Position numbers and translations under genes: made by a program
Part shown: positions 1 to 9,460 of the stretch, in pieces
Layout of the letters: the number at the start of each line of letters is the position of its first letter
How positions within the stretch are numbered: position 1 is the stretch's first letter
Source: Fulvivirga maritima
GTDB taxonomy: Bacteria; Bacteroidota; Bacteroidia; Cytophagales; Cyclobacteriaceae
Direction: 5' to 3'
Assembly: GCF_021389955.1 (NCBI RefSeq)
Contig: NZ_CP089980.1
Span: forward strand, 867,501 to 931,500
DNA: 64,000 bases
Notes under the pieces: model-generated
What the model saw: the letters and a program-made list of their open reading frames with translations, nothing else
The model's database searches: none
Told to the model about the DNA's origin: nothing

Positions 1-1
1 T

Positions 2-2041
2 GTAGCAGCAGTAGCCTCTATTACAGCACCTATCTCTATTATAGTCACTTTTGGACTTATGAACATGGTAGGCCTTTACCTGCACCAGGTTACGCTTTCC
101 GGTTTAATTATAGTACTGGGTATGGTGGTAGATGATGCCATAGTAGTAGTAGATAATTATATAGAAAAACTAGATGAAGGAGTACGCCCATGGACTGCCG
201 CCTGGACTTCGGCCAAGCAGCTTTCAATACCTATTTTCACCGCAACTATTGCTATTATCTTCGCCTTCGCACCTTTAGCCATTTTCATGGATGGAGTAGC
301 TCAGGATTTCATGTCTTCATTACCCGTAGCTATTGGGTTAGCACTATGCACATCTCTGATTGTAGCGCTGTTTTTCACTCCATTTACTTGCTATGTCTTC
401 ATAAAAACAGGCCTTAAGCATAAAATGAAAGAGCGTAAGAAAAGAAGAAAGAGCCTGCTGGATCATATGCAACAGCTGTTTGATAAATGTATAGAGCTAG
501 CATTTCGTTGGCCTAAAGTAACACTAGGATTCGGCGTTTTGTCTATCATCTGCGCCTTTATGGTGGCAGGTAATGTTCAGGAAAAATTCTTCCCTAAAAG
601 TGAAAGAAACCAGTTTAACCTGGAGGTTCGTTTACCGGTAGGTGCCACCCTTGCTCGCACCGAAGAAGCGGTAAAGGAATTAGAAGCCATCCTAAAGAAA
701 GAAGAAAGGATTACTGATATCACCAGCTTTGTAGGTATGAGTTCGCCTCGTTTTCACACGGCCTATGCTCCTGAGACGCCACGAAGAAACTATGCTCAGA
801 TTTTCATTACCACCATCAGCAATGATGCTGCCGATGACCTGGCTAATGAATACCTTGAAAAGTTCAAGCACTTTTTGCCCGACGGAGACATTCAGGTGAA
901 ACAGCTCAGTCTGCAAGAAGGTGCTCCTATTGCCGTTCGTGTATTTGGTGAAGATGATAATGATCTGAAAAAAGTAGCCTTAAAGGTGAAAGATATTCTG
1001 GAAAACACGGAAGGCACTAATTATATCCGTCTGGATGCAGAAAATGATTATCTGGGCGTGAAGCTAAATATAGATGAAGACAGAGCGGCTCGCCTTGGCG
1101 TTAGTAATGCGGCCATTACCCAGGCCTTAGGTGCTGGACTAAAAGGTTATGCAGTATCTACCATGTGGGAAGCGGATAAGCCTGTCGATATTTTTGTGCG
1201 TTATGACTCGGTAAGCCGTAAAGATTTCGATGCCCTGGCCAACCTGCATATTTCTTCTGCCTATGGACAAAAAGTGCCATTGAAAGATGTTGCCAGCCTG
1301 GATATGTCATGGCACACCGGCATGATAGCCCACAGAAACGGATTAAAAGCACTATCTGTACTATCAGAAGCGCAGTTAGAAAGAACACCGGCCAGTATAC
1401 TTAGAGACATCACTCCTAAAATTGATGCCTTAGAATTGCCAGCAGGAGTGCACATTGAGTACGGTGGTGATGCAGAATCTACCAGAGACAACCAACCTAA
1501 TATGATGACTTCATTAGGTGTGAGTTTAATACTTATTTTCCTGACATTACTATTCCAGTTTAAGAACCTGGGTAAAAGCTTGATTGTGCTCAGCACCTTC
1601 CCGCTTAGCCTTTTAGGAGCCTTCACCGGATTATACATTACAGGAAATCCTTTAGGAATGACAGCTTTCATGGGTATTATCAGTCTTATTGGTATAGTGG
1701 TGAGAAACGGAATTATACTGGTAGATTATACTGATGAGCTAATCCTTGATCATGGATATAAGATTAAAGCTGCAGCATTGGCCGCTTCAAAACGTAGGAT
1801 GAGACCTATATTCCTTACCTCCGGAGCAGCAGCCGTGGGGGTAATACCTATGATACTGAGCAAATCTCCTATGTGGGCTCCACTAGGTAGTGTGCTAGCT
1901 TTTGGCTTATTAGTTTCTATGGTGCTCACCTTGTTTGTAGTACCTGTTCTTTACAGTCTTTTCATTAAGCCTTCAAAACCAGCTGAATTTGATCAGCCTG
2001 ATGGTGACGATCCTGTAATGTATAAACCAGCACATGCATAA
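2..2041 (+). CDS. RND efflux transporter permease, C-terminal part (runs off left edge)
   Basis: Inner-membrane proton-driven efflux pump subunit of the AcrB/HAE-1 type, which takes substrates from periplasm or membrane and passes them to a TolC-like channel. The frame is open to the left edge, so roughly the first third is missing (679 codons remain of a usual ~1030). Visible hallmarks are the TM4 segment with the paired aspartates of the proton relay (GMVVDDAIVVVDN, about 40-50 residues into the visible part), the periplasmic porter domain in the middle, and the last membrane bundle (LILIFLTLLF, GIVVRNGIILVDY, PMWAPLGSVLAFG) near the C-terminus. A TolC-family gene follows 76 bp downstream on the same strand, so this is the end of an efflux operon whose membrane-fusion gene should lie upstream of the window. 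Family assignment is firm; substrate is unknown. Confidence 0.95.
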   Translation, partial: VAAVASITAPISIIVTFGLMNMVGLYLHQVTLSGLIIVLGMVVDDAIVVVDNYIEKLDEGVRPWTAAWTSAKQLSIPIFTATIAIIFAFAPLAIFMDGVAQDFMSSLPVAIGLALCTSLIVALFFTPFTCYVFIKTGLKHKMKERKKRRKSLLDHMQQLFDKCIELAFRWPKVTLGFGVLSIICAFMVAGNVQEKFFPKSERNQFNLEVRLPVGATLARTEEAVKELEAILKKEERITDITSFVGMSSPRFHTAYAPETPRRNYAQIFITTISNDAADDLANEYLEKFKHFLPDGDIQVKQLSLQEGAPIAVRVFGEDDNDLKKVALKVKDILENTEGTNYIRLDAENDYLGVKLNIDEDRAARLGVSNAAITQALGAGLKGYAVSTMWEADKPVDIFVRYDSVSRKDFDALANLHISSAYGQKVPLKDVASLDMSWHTGMIAHRNGLKALSVLSEAQLERTPASILRDITPKIDALELPAGVHIEYGGDAESTRDNQPNMMTSLGVSLILIFLTLLFQFKNLGKSLIVLSTFPLSLLGAFTGLYITGNPLGMTAFMGIISLIGIVVRNGIILVDYTDELILDHGYKIKAAALAASKRRMRPIFLTSGAAAVGVIPMILSKSPMWAPLGSVLAFGLLVSMVLTLFVVPVLYSLFIKPSKPAEFDQPDGDDPVMYKPAHA

Positions 2042-2056
2042 GATATGAATTACAGT

Positions 2057-2081
2057 GGCAGGCTCTTGTACCAGACCTGCC
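2057..2081. other. small inverted repeat between pump and TolC genes
   Basis: GGCAGG (2057-2062) pairs with CCTGCC (2076-2081) around a 13-base loop in the 76-bp gap between the permease stop and the TolC start. No T-run follows, so it is not a convincing terminator. It might stabilise mRNA ends or modulate expression of the downstream gene. This function is inference. Confidence 0.35.
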
Positions 2082-2117
2082 CTTAATTCCATTTTGATAA
2101 CGATAATAATTATTTAA

Positions 2118-3398
2118 ATGTCTATTTATAAATTGATTACCATCCTCAGCTGTGTGGGGATTTTAATGGTGACACAAAGGACCAAGGCCCAGCAGATAAC
2201 CATTAGCCTGGACTCCGCCAAGCAACTGGCGCTGACCAATAATCGGGATATCCGGCAGGCACAGCAGCACCTGGAAGCGGCCGAGGCAGCAGAAGCATCG
2301 GCAAAAGCCGCCAACAAACCCACGGTAGATGCCAGCGTGGTAGGTTTATACCTGGGTGAGCCCATGCAAACCATACTGCCTGAAACTAGCCTTAACGGTA
2401 GCCTCGCTATCAGCGAAGTAGTATATGCAGGTGGAAAAATTCGAAATGGCAAGAAAATGGCCACATCCTCTGTTTTATTACAAACCTCGCAAAAGGAGTT
2501 GACCGAAAGTGAGATACTATTACAAACAGAAACAGCCTACTGGCAGCTGGTAAGCACTTATGAACAAGTAGCCCTAGCTCAGAAGTACCTGTTATTATTA
2601 GACACTCTGCATCAGGACTTGCTCAACACATATAATGCTGGTGTTATTAATAAAAATGATGTATTACGAGTAAAAGTAAGGCTCAATGATGCTCAAATTT
2701 CTCTGCAAACAGCCCTGGATGGACTAGAGATTGCTAAACGAAGCTTTGCCCAGCTAACCGGCATCAACACTTTAGATTTTGTTTTGGAAGATAACATACC
2801 CGAAGCAGAAACCTCACAGCAGCTATTAACAGATCCTGATGCTGTGGTGAACAGACGAGCTGAAATTAATATTCTTGAACAGTCGGTAAAAATGCAGGAG
2901 CTACAGGTAGACCTACTGGAAGGTGATCGCAGACCCAGCCTGGCTGTAACTTTAAATGGCATATATGCTGCAGGAGACAATATTGACTTCTCTGATGGAA
3001 GCAATAATTTCACCTCTGCCGTTGGCTTGGTAAGCCTGAGCATACCTATACTAGACTGGGGCGGTCGCAAGCAGCTAGTGAAAGAGCAGAAAGCTAATGC
3101 GCAAGCTCAACAGCTAGAACTAGAAAACACCAAAGAACTTATTTCCATAGAAATAAGAAACGCGTATCTGGAATTAAAAAGAGCCTCTATCAGGGTGAAA
3201 TTATCTCAGGAATCATTAGAACAAGCCAAGGAAAACCTCAGGTTACTCAATGACCAATTTGATGCAGGCACTATTACAGGAAAAGATGTGTTAGAAGGTC
3301 AGGTGCTGTGGCAAGAAGCCTATGCTCAGGTGATAGACGCAAAAACTTCTTTAAAAATCAATGAGGCCAGCTACCTCAAAGCTATAGCCGAATACTAG
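2118..3398 (+). CDS. TolC-family outer-membrane efflux protein
   Basis: Outer-membrane channel partner of the pump encoded just upstream. The 426-aa product has an N-terminal signal peptide (ends near TKAQQ, residue ~25) and two homologous halves of long alpha-helical coiled coil rich in Ala, Gln, Glu and Leu. Each half carries the OEP-type pattern, including LVSLSIPILDWGGRK (about residues 300-315), typical of the second beta/coil transition. Length fits the family (400-480 aa). Start ATG 2118 is chosen because it gives a proper signal peptide. Same strand and a short gap support co-transcription with the RND permease. A strong terminator-like hairpin follows the stop. Confidence 0.93.
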   Translation: MSIYKLITILSCVGILMVTQRTKAQQITISLDSAKQLALTNNRDIRQAQQHLEAAEAAEASAKAANKPTVDASVVGLYLGEPMQTILPETSLNGSLAISEVVYAGGKIRNGKKMATSSVLLQTSQKELTESEILLQTETAYWQLVSTYEQVALAQKYLLLLDTLHQDLLNTYNAGVINKNDVLRVKVRLNDAQISLQTALDGLEIAKRSFAQLTGINTLDFVLEDNIPEAETSQQLLTDPDAVVNRRAEINILEQSVKMQELQVDLLEGDRRPSLAVTLNGIYAAGDNIDFSDGSNNFTSAVGLVSLSIPILDWGGRKQLVKEQKANAQAQQLELENTKELISIEIRNAYLELKRASIRVKLSQESLEQAKENLRLLNDQFDAGTITGKDVLEGQVLWQEAYAQVIDAKTSLKINEASYLKAIAEY

Positions 3399-3419
3399 AA
3401 AATAAATTCTTCATTGGTA

Positions 3420-3472
3420 AAACCCTGGATGATGCTGCTTTCTTAAAGCACTAATCCGGGGTTTGTTTTTTT
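3420..3472 (+). terminator. intrinsic terminator after the efflux operon
   Basis: AAACCCTGGAT (3420-3430) pairs, with one G-T wobble, with ATCCGGGGTTT (3454-3464) and is followed by GTTTTTTT. It starts about 20 bp after the TolC stop and would end the efflux transcript. Confidence 0.75.
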
Positions 3473-3654
3473 AGGAGATTAATTTCTTATGCCTTTCTAT
3501 ATCTTCTAGCGCATTATCAGAAAATTTCTTTCACACCTTGCCTGATGCGCTCTACCATTTCTACATTAAAATAAAGGTCATCCTTCACTACAAGAGTTAA
3601 CACATACGCTTTATCCTTTCCTCTTAGAGAAATCACTTGTTCTCCGGCATTCAC
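3471..3654 (-). pseudogene. remnant of a small gene, frameshifted
   Basis: On the minus strand a GTG at 3654 opens a frame reading NAGEQVISLRGKDKAYVLTL... to about residue 45, where a shift near 3525 moves the sensible reading into another frame ending ...LEDIERHKKLIS at a TAA (3471-3473). The two halves together give a ~60-aa acidic/basic helical protein. I do not recognise a family; its size and composition recall small antitoxin or regulator proteins, but that is a guess. It could also be chance coding. Confidence 0.3.
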
Positions 3655-3914
3655 CTATTAAAAATAATAGAATAATAACCTCCAAAACGGGCTTAATAAA
3701 TCGATTTAACATAAAATAACATCAAAAAAATTAAGATCCACCATCTATACCTACCAATTCTGGTAATCCATTCATCAAAATGCCTTAAATTTACCCGTTG
3801 CTATTGGCAGAATGAATGCTTAGGCTACTATTGATCAATTATTTTCGGAAGAAGTAAACATATTTTTTAAGCTGGAAGTTATTTAGACTTTTGGGGAAAA
3901 GAGGAAAATAGAAA
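3655..3914. other. AT-rich intergenic region upstream of nadA
   Basis: 260 bp without an ORF. It must carry the nadA promoter, but no copy of the Bacteroidetes TAnnTTTG box stands out. No NiaR/NadR-like operator or riboswitch was recognised by eye. Confidence 0.4.
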
Positions 3915-4913
3915 ATGACACCAAACATTATTGAAGCTAAGAAAAAGCTTAATCAAATAGGTTATCTTAATATCAAAGTGGATGAGGAGCTTGATTTAGT
4001 AGCAGAAATCCAAAAGTTAAAGAAAGAGAAAAATGCGGTGATCCTGGCTCATTATTATCAGGAAGCGATAATACAAGACATTGCAGATTATCTGGGAGAC
4101 AGCCTGGCTTTGGCCAAAAAAGCAGCTCAGACTGATGCTGAAACCATAGTATTTGCCGGAGTGCACTTTATGGCTGAAACCGCTAAAATCATCAATCCTG
4201 ATAAAAAAGTATTGTTACCAGACTTAAAAGCAGGCTGTTCTTTAGCTGACTCTTGCCCTCCTGATGAATTTAAGAAATTTATTGACCAGCATCCGGATCA
4301 TATAGTAATTACTTACATCAATTGTTCGGCAGAGATTAAGACTTTGAGTGACATTACCTGCACCTCTTCTAATGCTGTACAGGTAATAGAATCTATCCCT
4401 AAAGATCAGCCCATTATATTTGCACCTGACAAAAACCTGGGCAAATACCTCATAAAAGAAACTGGCCGTGATATGTTACTTTGGGATGGCTCCTGCATGG
4501 TGCATGAAGCGTTTTCTATAGAAAGATTACTTGACCTTCATAAAAAACATCCGAAAGCAAAAATCATTGCTCACCCTGAATCTGAAGAGCCTCTTTTAAA
4601 AACGGCTCAATTTATTGGCTCCACCGCTCAGTTACTGAAATTTGTAAAAGAAGATGCTGGAGAAGAATTTATAGTGGCCACGGAAGCAGGCATTCTACAC
4701 CAGATGGCTAAAGAAGTGCCTAATAAAATATTGATACCTGCCCCTAGCAACGAAGACAACACCTGCGCTTGTAGCGAATGTGCTTACATGAAACTTAACA
4801 CTTTGGAGAAACTATATCTCTGCATGAAGTACGAATCGCCAGAGATTACGCTATCAGAAGAAGTGATAGAAAAAGGAAGAAGACCTATTGAAAGAATGTT
4901 GAGTATATCTTAA
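3915..4913 (+). CDS. nadA: quinolinate synthase
   Basis: Condenses iminoaspartate (made by NadB) with dihydroxyacetone phosphate to quinolinate, the second step of aspartate-dependent NAD synthesis, using a [4Fe-4S] cluster. The 332-aa length is that of the longer NadA subtype. Recognisable segments are [20 protein letters not shown] (about 41-60), [13 protein letters not shown], the cysteine segment GCSLADSCP (about 112-120), [16 protein letters not shown], the substrate loop APDKNLGKY, and the C-terminal [14 protein letters not shown] with cluster cysteines. The L-aspartate oxidase gene follows 73 bp downstream on the same strand. No nadC is in the window. Identification is firm. Confidence 0.98.
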   Translation: MTPNIIEAKKKLNQIGYLNIKVDEELDLVAEIQKLKKEKNAVILAHYYQEAIIQDIADYLGDSLALAKKAAQTDAETIVFAGVHFMAETAKIINPDKKVLLPDLKAGCSLADSCPPDEFKKFIDQHPDHIVITYINCSAEIKTLSDITCTSSNAVQVIESIPKDQPIIFAPDKNLGKYLIKETGRDMLLWDGSCMVHEAFSIERLLDLHKKHPKAKIIAHPESEEPLLKTAQFIGSTAQLLKFVKEDAGEEFIVATEAGILHQMAKEVPNKILIPAPSNEDNTCACSECAYMKLNTLEKLYLCMKYESPEITLSEEVIEKGRRPIERMLSIS

Positions 4914-4986
4914 CAAAAATATCAGCTTTTATCCTTTACATTTGAGCGAAGAATAAAGCACAAGCGCTTTAGAAAGAGAAGTTATT

Positions 4987-6555
4987 ATGAAATTTGATAC
5001 AGACTTTTTAGTGATAGGCTCCGGACTAGCCGGGCTCGCTTATGCGCTAAAAGTGGCTAATAAACTACCCGATACCAAGGTAACGATAATCACCAAAGCA
5101 CAAGAAGAAGAATCTAACACCAGATACGCGCAGGGAGGCATCGCTGTAATGCTGGATAAAGACGAGGATTCTTTTAAAAACCATATAAATGACACCTTAA
5201 TAGCGGGCGACGGGCTGTGCGATAAGGAAGTAGTGAAAATGGTGGTAAAAAAAGGGCCTAAAAGGTTTAGAGAGATTACTGGCTGGGGTGCTGAGTTCGA
5301 CAAGCAGCCTTCTGGAGATTATGACCTGAGCAGAGAAGGGGGCCATTCTGTAAATCGAATTGTACACCATAAAGATGTTACTGGCTGGGAAATGTCTCGC
5401 ACGCTGTTAAAACAAGTGCACTCTATGCCCAACATAGAAATTCTATCTTTCCACTTTGCTATAGATTTAATTACAGAGCATCATTTTAAAGAAAAAGGAG
5501 AAATCAATTCTGATGAGGTGAAATGTTATGGTGCATATGTACTGAATCAGAAAACGCAACAGATCGAAAGAGTCTTATCAAGAATCACTCTTTTGGCCAG
5601 CGGCGGCACCGGCCACGTTTACAAAAACACCACCAACCCATTAGTAGCCACCGGAGATGGTATAGCCATGGCCTATAGAGCCAAGGCCTTCATTCAGAAC
5701 ATGGAGTTTATCCAGTTTCACCCCACATCTCTTTATAACCCCGGAGCTTCTCCTTCATTTTTAATATCTGAAGCGGTAAGAGGGTTTGGCGCTAAGCTCA
5801 GAACCCGATCAGGAGAAGCCTTTATGCATAAATATGACAAAAGAGAAGAGCTTGCCTCCAGAGATATTGTAGCTCGGGCTATTGACTCCGAACTCAAGAT
5901 TAGCGGTGATGATTTTGTATACTTAGATTGCCGACATTTAGACATGGAAGGTTTTAAGAATCACTTTCCTAACATCTATGAGAAATGTGCCAGCTTAGGC
6001 ATTCATGCCGAAAAAGATATGATACCAGTAGTGCCCGCCGCCCATTACCTGTGCGGCGGCATTAATGTAGATATGAAAGGCCGAACTAACGTAAGTAACC
6101 TATATGCATGTGGCGAATGTAGCAACACCGGCTTGCATGGCGCTAACAGACTGGCCTCTAACTCACTCTTAGAAGCCCTGGTTTATGCCCATAAATGCTA
6201 CAAAGACGGTATCAAAAAATACGAATCTATCGAAATACCTGCCGAGATAAACGAATGGAATGCTGAAGGCACGGTAGAACCAAAAGAGAAAATAGTGATT
6301 ACGCACATGCGTAAAGAACTGCAAACCCTCATGAGTGATTTGGTAGGTATTGTAAGATCGAACGAAAGACTAAGGCTTGCCAAAGAAAAGCTGCATTTGA
6401 TCTACAAAGAAACCAAGAAGCTATATGATAACTCCACCCTTTCTCCGCAACTCTGCGAACTGAGAAATCTGGTAACTATTGCCTACCTCATCATAGAGCA
6501 ATCAATAGACAGAAAGGAAAACAGAGGCGGGTATTTTAATAAGGATTTGGTGTAG
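4987..6555 (+). CDS. nadB: L-aspartate oxidase
   Basis: FAD enzyme oxidising L-aspartate to iminoaspartate, the substrate NadA needs; the two proteins work in sequence in the cytosol. The N-terminal dinucleotide-binding motif VIGSGLAGLAYAL (about residues 9-21), TRYAQGGIAV, FIQFHPTSLY, PVVPAAHYLCGGI and GECSNTGLHGANRLASNSLL are the conserved fumarate reductase/aspartate oxidase blocks. The 522-aa length is typical, including the C-terminal helical domain (ELRNLVTIAYLI). It is the second gene of a nadA-nadB operon, separated by 73 bp. Confidence 0.98.
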   Translation: MKFDTDFLVIGSGLAGLAYALKVANKLPDTKVTIITKAQEEESNTRYAQGGIAVMLDKDEDSFKNHINDTLIAGDGLCDKEVVKMVVKKGPKRFREITGWGAEFDKQPSGDYDLSREGGHSVNRIVHHKDVTGWEMSRTLLKQVHSMPNIEILSFHFAIDLITEHHFKEKGEINSDEVKCYGAYVLNQKTQQIERVLSRITLLASGGTGHVYKNTTNPLVATGDGIAMAYRAKAFIQNMEFIQFHPTSLYNPGASPSFLISEAVRGFGAKLRTRSGEAFMHKYDKREELASRDIVARAIDSELKISGDDFVYLDCRHLDMEGFKNHFPNIYEKCASLGIHAEKDMIPVVPAAHYLCGGINVDMKGRTNVSNLYACGECSNTGLHGANRLASNSLLEALVYAHKCYKDGIKKYESIEIPAEINEWNAEGTVEPKEKIVITHMRKELQTLMSDLVGIVRSNERLRLAKEKLHLIYKETKKLYDNSTLSPQLCELRNLVTIAYLIIEQSIDRKENRGGYFNKDLV

Positions 6556-6708
6556 AGTTTTTGCTTTAATGAATAGGTTTATTGGTATGGTTTAGCTCTT
6601 ACTCTACCAACCACACATCAAAAGTGAGTGGAGTCCTTCAGGTAATTTTTCTATCTTAAAGAAAAATTTATCAACATACGTATTTTACTCTCTATCGTTC
6701 TTTTTTCA

Positions 6709-7629
6709 TTGATTATTGGCTGTACACCTAAGGAACAATCAAACCCATATTTAGAGCCTGGAGATGGACTGGTAGAAGTAGAAGGTGGTAAAGTTTGGTA
6801 CGGAATTATGGGCGAAGGAACCAAAGCTCCCTATGTCTGCCTACATGGAGGACCCGGCGGTACAAGTCGCCGATATTTTGATTTGGAACCACTCACAGAA
6901 GAGCGTCCCGTGATTATGATTGATCAGCTGGGTGGCGGGCAATCCACCCATCACACGGACACCTCTCTGCTAAAAGTTGAAAATTTTGTAGAGCAAGTGC
7001 ATGCAGTAGCGAAACATTTGAATCTCAAAGAATATTATATAACCGGGCATTCATGGGGCACAGCATTAGCATTAGAATATTATTCAGCATATCCGGAAGG
7101 GGTTAAAGGCATAGCATTTAACAGTCCTTACTTTAGCACACCGGTATGGATAGCCGGCACCAATCAGTTAGTTACTGAGATGCCCGACAGCATCCAACAA
7201 GCCCTTGCTATTGCCAACCAGGATAGCGTATATGACAGCGATTCATATCAAAAAGCAAACGAATATTTCTCTCAACAGCACCTACTCCGCACCAGCAGAA
7301 CCGAGCACCCTTATGACACCGTGAAGGCATCAGGCAGTAGCTTTATCTACAATTATATGTGGGGTCCTAGTGAGTTTAGAGCCACAGGCACCTTGCGAGA
7401 TTATGACAACATTACTGCTCTCAATGAAGTTAAAGTACCCGTACTATTCACCACCGGTCAGTACGACGAAGCACGCCCTGAAGATGTGAAGAAATATGTA
7501 AAAATGGTTAATAATGCCGAGTATGTAGAGATACCGAACGCCGGCCATGCCTCTATGAGCGACAACCTCCCAGTTTACTTAAAAGCACATAAAGAGTTTG
7601 CTAATAAGGTAGATGCTGCGGATGAGTAA
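6709..7629 (+). CDS. alpha/beta-hydrolase lipoprotein, proline iminopeptidase-like
   Basis: Serine hydrolase of the prolyl aminopeptidase (S33) type, probably an exported peptidase or esterase. Visible are the oxyanion motif HGGPGG, DQLGGGQS, the nucleophile elbow GHSWG, the acid in TTGQYDEARPE and the histidine in NAGHAS. The only canonical start is TTG 6709, but that cuts off an obvious signal. The same frame is open from 6646 and reads NIRILLSIVLFSLIIGC, a complete lipoprotein signal with lipobox ending at the Cys. The natural start would be the ATC at 6670, one base from ATG. So the protein is probably a lipoprotein whose start codon is either non-canonical, mutated or misread. Substrate unknown. 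Confidence 0.85.
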   Translation: MIIGCTPKEQSNPYLEPGDGLVEVEGGKVWYGIMGEGTKAPYVCLHGGPGGTSRRYFDLEPLTEERPVIMIDQLGGGQSTHHTDTSLLKVENFVEQVHAVAKHLNLKEYYITGHSWGTALALEYYSAYPEGVKGIAFNSPYFSTPVWIAGTNQLVTEMPDSIQQALAIANQDSVYDSDSYQKANEYFSQQHLLRTSRTEHPYDTVKASGSSFIYNYMWGPSEFRATGTLRDYDNITALNEVKVPVLFTTGQYDEARPEDVKKYVKMVNNAEYVEIPNAGHASMSDNLPVYLKAHKEFANKVDAADE

Positions 7630-7702
7630 GGTTATTTTCTTTAAATAAAGCTTCCAGCTTAACATCAGATTGCACTATGAAACATATAGATTTTGAGTGT
7701 AA

Positions 7703-7721
7703 GTTGAAAACCTGAACCAAG
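7703..7721 (+). repeat. 19-bp direct repeat, left copy
   Basis: GTTGAAAACCTGAACCAAG occurs here and again at 9376-9394 in the same orientation, bracketing the split membrane-protein gene and its inserted IS1595 element. Confidence 0.6.
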
Positions 7722-8122
7722 TTAGTGATAACTTCCATGATATCTCTGTTCATCAAAATCATAATAAGCAAAAACAGAATTTCCACGCCATCCTACTGCA
7801 CTTATATCTCTAATTTTGCCGCTTTTTGACACAATCCTTATTTCTCTATATCTTACCCCTATCCAAGCTCGTCTATTTTCTTGAGGTATGTTTTGAACAT
7901 CTTTAGTTTCCTGAAACTTAATTAAACTTTCAATTGGTATTGACTTTAATTTTGAATAAGCAACGTTAGTTTCATAAGTGATAATACTATGCATAAGTAT
8001 ATATGTGAAAAATAATGAAGTAACGATTACGAAACCAAAAGCATTTGATTTAACTGTAAAAAATTTTAACCTTATTAAAGTGTAAAAAATACACACTCCA
8101 ACAATTAAATATGTAATTAAAT

Positions 8123-9098
8123 ATGATTATCCGTAATTACCCATAATGTAAAAAAAGTATTAAATTAGTGTATGGATATATTCAGTTTCACTACCCACTT
8201 CAGTGATGAACAATCATGCAGAGAGCATTTTAAAGGAGAACGAGACAAGTTAGGAGTTATATGTCACCGTTGCGGTCATGATCAGCATTATTGGATAAAA
8301 AGCCGATGGAGCTATGAGTGTAAAGCTTGCCGAAGTAGAACTTCTTTACGTAGCGGCACGATCATGCAAGACTCTAACCTTTCTTTTCTGGTTTGGTACA
8401 AAACAATGTTTTTAATGAGTGTTACCAAAAAAGGTTTTTCCAGCAAGGAGATTCAGAAGCAATTGGGATTGAAACGATATGAGCCCGTATGGGCAATGGT
8501 TCATAAACTGAGAAAAGCCATGGGAAATCGAGATTCCAGATACACTTTAGAGGGAATGATTGAGATGGATGAGGGCTATTTTACAGTGGAATCAACTGAG
8601 ATCGAGAAGAATAAAGGGAAAAGAGGTAGAGGAGCGGCAGGAAAACAAAATGTAGCAGTAATGGCTGAATCTACTCCTTTAGAAGACTTGGAAACAGGAA
8701 AAAAAGAACGTCAATGTCGTTATTTCAAAGCTAAAGTACTTAAAGGCCACAGTTCACAGGAAGTAGATCATGTATTACAATCATCCATTGATGAACAAAG
8801 TATTGTTTTTTCAGACCAAAGCACTTCCTATGTTAACATTGCTGATTATATAGAGCTTCACATTACTGAGAAATCTAATAAGCAAACCACTAACGAGACA
8901 CTTAAATGGGTGCATATCACCATTAGCAATGCCAAAAGAACATTTCTAGGGAACTACCATAAGATTAAAGGAAAGTACCTTCAATTGTATCTCAATGAGT
9001 TTGTTTACAAACTCAATAGACGATACTTTGGTGATAAGCTCTTTGATAGGCTCGTTATAGCTAACATTACAGCATATGACTAATTACGGATAATCATA
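8123..9098 (+). mobile_element. IS1595-type insertion sequence, copy A (intact)
   Basis: Ends are inverted repeats: ATGATTATCCGTAATTA at the left and its reverse complement at 9081-9097. An 8-bp target duplication AATTAAAT (8115-8122 and 9099-9106) fits the family. It carries one full-length transposase gene. A second, heavily interrupted copy lies at 56822-62092. The duplicated target lies inside a gene on the opposite strand. Confidence 0.92.
8172..9083 (+). CDS. IS1595-family (ISXO2-like) transposase, copy A
   Basis: Transposase for the surrounding element. An N-terminal zinc ribbon is visible (CHRCGH ... CKAC, about residues 31-55), followed by a helix-turn-helix-like segment (KKGFSSKEIQKQLGLKRYEPVWAMVHKLR). 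The DDE-type ISXO2 core follows, with the first acid in IEMDEGYF, the second in FSDQSTSY, and the WVHITISNAKRTFLGNYH block. Length 303 aa is normal and there is no internal stop, so this copy is probably active and may have supplied copy B. Confidence 0.95.
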   Translation: MDIFSFTTHFSDEQSCREHFKGERDKLGVICHRCGHDQHYWIKSRWSYECKACRSRTSLRSGTIMQDSNLSFLVWYKTMFLMSVTKKGFSSKEIQKQLGLKRYEPVWAMVHKLRKAMGNRDSRYTLEGMIEMDEGYFTVESTEIEKNKGKRGRGAAGKQNVAVMAESTPLEDLETGKKERQCRYFKAKVLKGHSSQEVDHVLQSSIDEQSIVFSDQSTSYVNIADYIELHITEKSNKQTTNETLKWVHITISNAKRTFLGNYHKIKGKYLQLYLNEFVYKLNRRYFGDKLFDRLVIANITAYD

Positions 9099-9375
9099 AA
9101 TTAAATATACAATTATATCAAATTCCATTTCTATCCCAATAATTGTCATAATAGAGATAATCAAAAAATAGGAGAGTATATAATTAAATAATTTCATCAT
9201 GTATTAGTTTTCCCTGCATAGCCTTTTAAAATCAACGTTTACCGTAAAATAAATGCATTATCCTTTCCGTGTCGACCATAAATATCCTAACCTGAAGATA
9301 GCAAAATTATTCCAGAGGGTTGAAAGCCCTTACACACAGGAGTGTATGTTCAAAACTTACACATGGTAGATCCAT

Positions 9376-9394
9376 GTTGAAAACCTGAACCAAG
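9376..9394 (+). repeat. 19-bp direct repeat, right copy
   Basis: Second exact copy of GTTGAAAACCTGAACCAAG (left copy 7703-7721), sitting between the disrupted gene's promoter side and the terminator of the glycan hydrolase gene. Confidence 0.6.
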
Positions 9395-9406
9395 GTTGTG
9401 AAAACA

Positions 9407-9438
9407 TAAAAAAACAGGCACGCAATGGCCTGTCTTTT
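9407..9438 (-). terminator. intrinsic terminator of the glycan hydrolase gene
   Basis: ACAGGC (9414-9419) pairs with GCCTGT (9428-9433). Read on the minus strand the hairpin is followed by TTTTTTT. It lies just after the stop of the 9461-12772 gene. Confidence 0.75.
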
Positions 9439-9460
9439 CATCTTATAGTTTCATATCTAA

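Larger units (their letters stand above)
7722..9200 (-). pseudogene. small membrane-protein gene split by the IS1595-type element
   Basis: The upstream piece starts at ATG 9200 (MMKLFNYILSYFLII...) and is open for 34 codons to the element's right end. The downstream piece runs from 8114 to the stop at 7722. Removing 8123-9098 and one copy of the 8-bp duplication AATTAAAT joins them in frame through ...IIVYLITYLIVGVC..., giving a 164-aa protein. It has about three hydrophobic segments in the first 80 residues and a soluble C-terminal tail (RRAWIGVRYREIRIVSKSG). I do not recognise the family. As the sequence stands the gene is disrupted; a GTG at 8096 could still start a shortened product. Confidence 0.7.
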
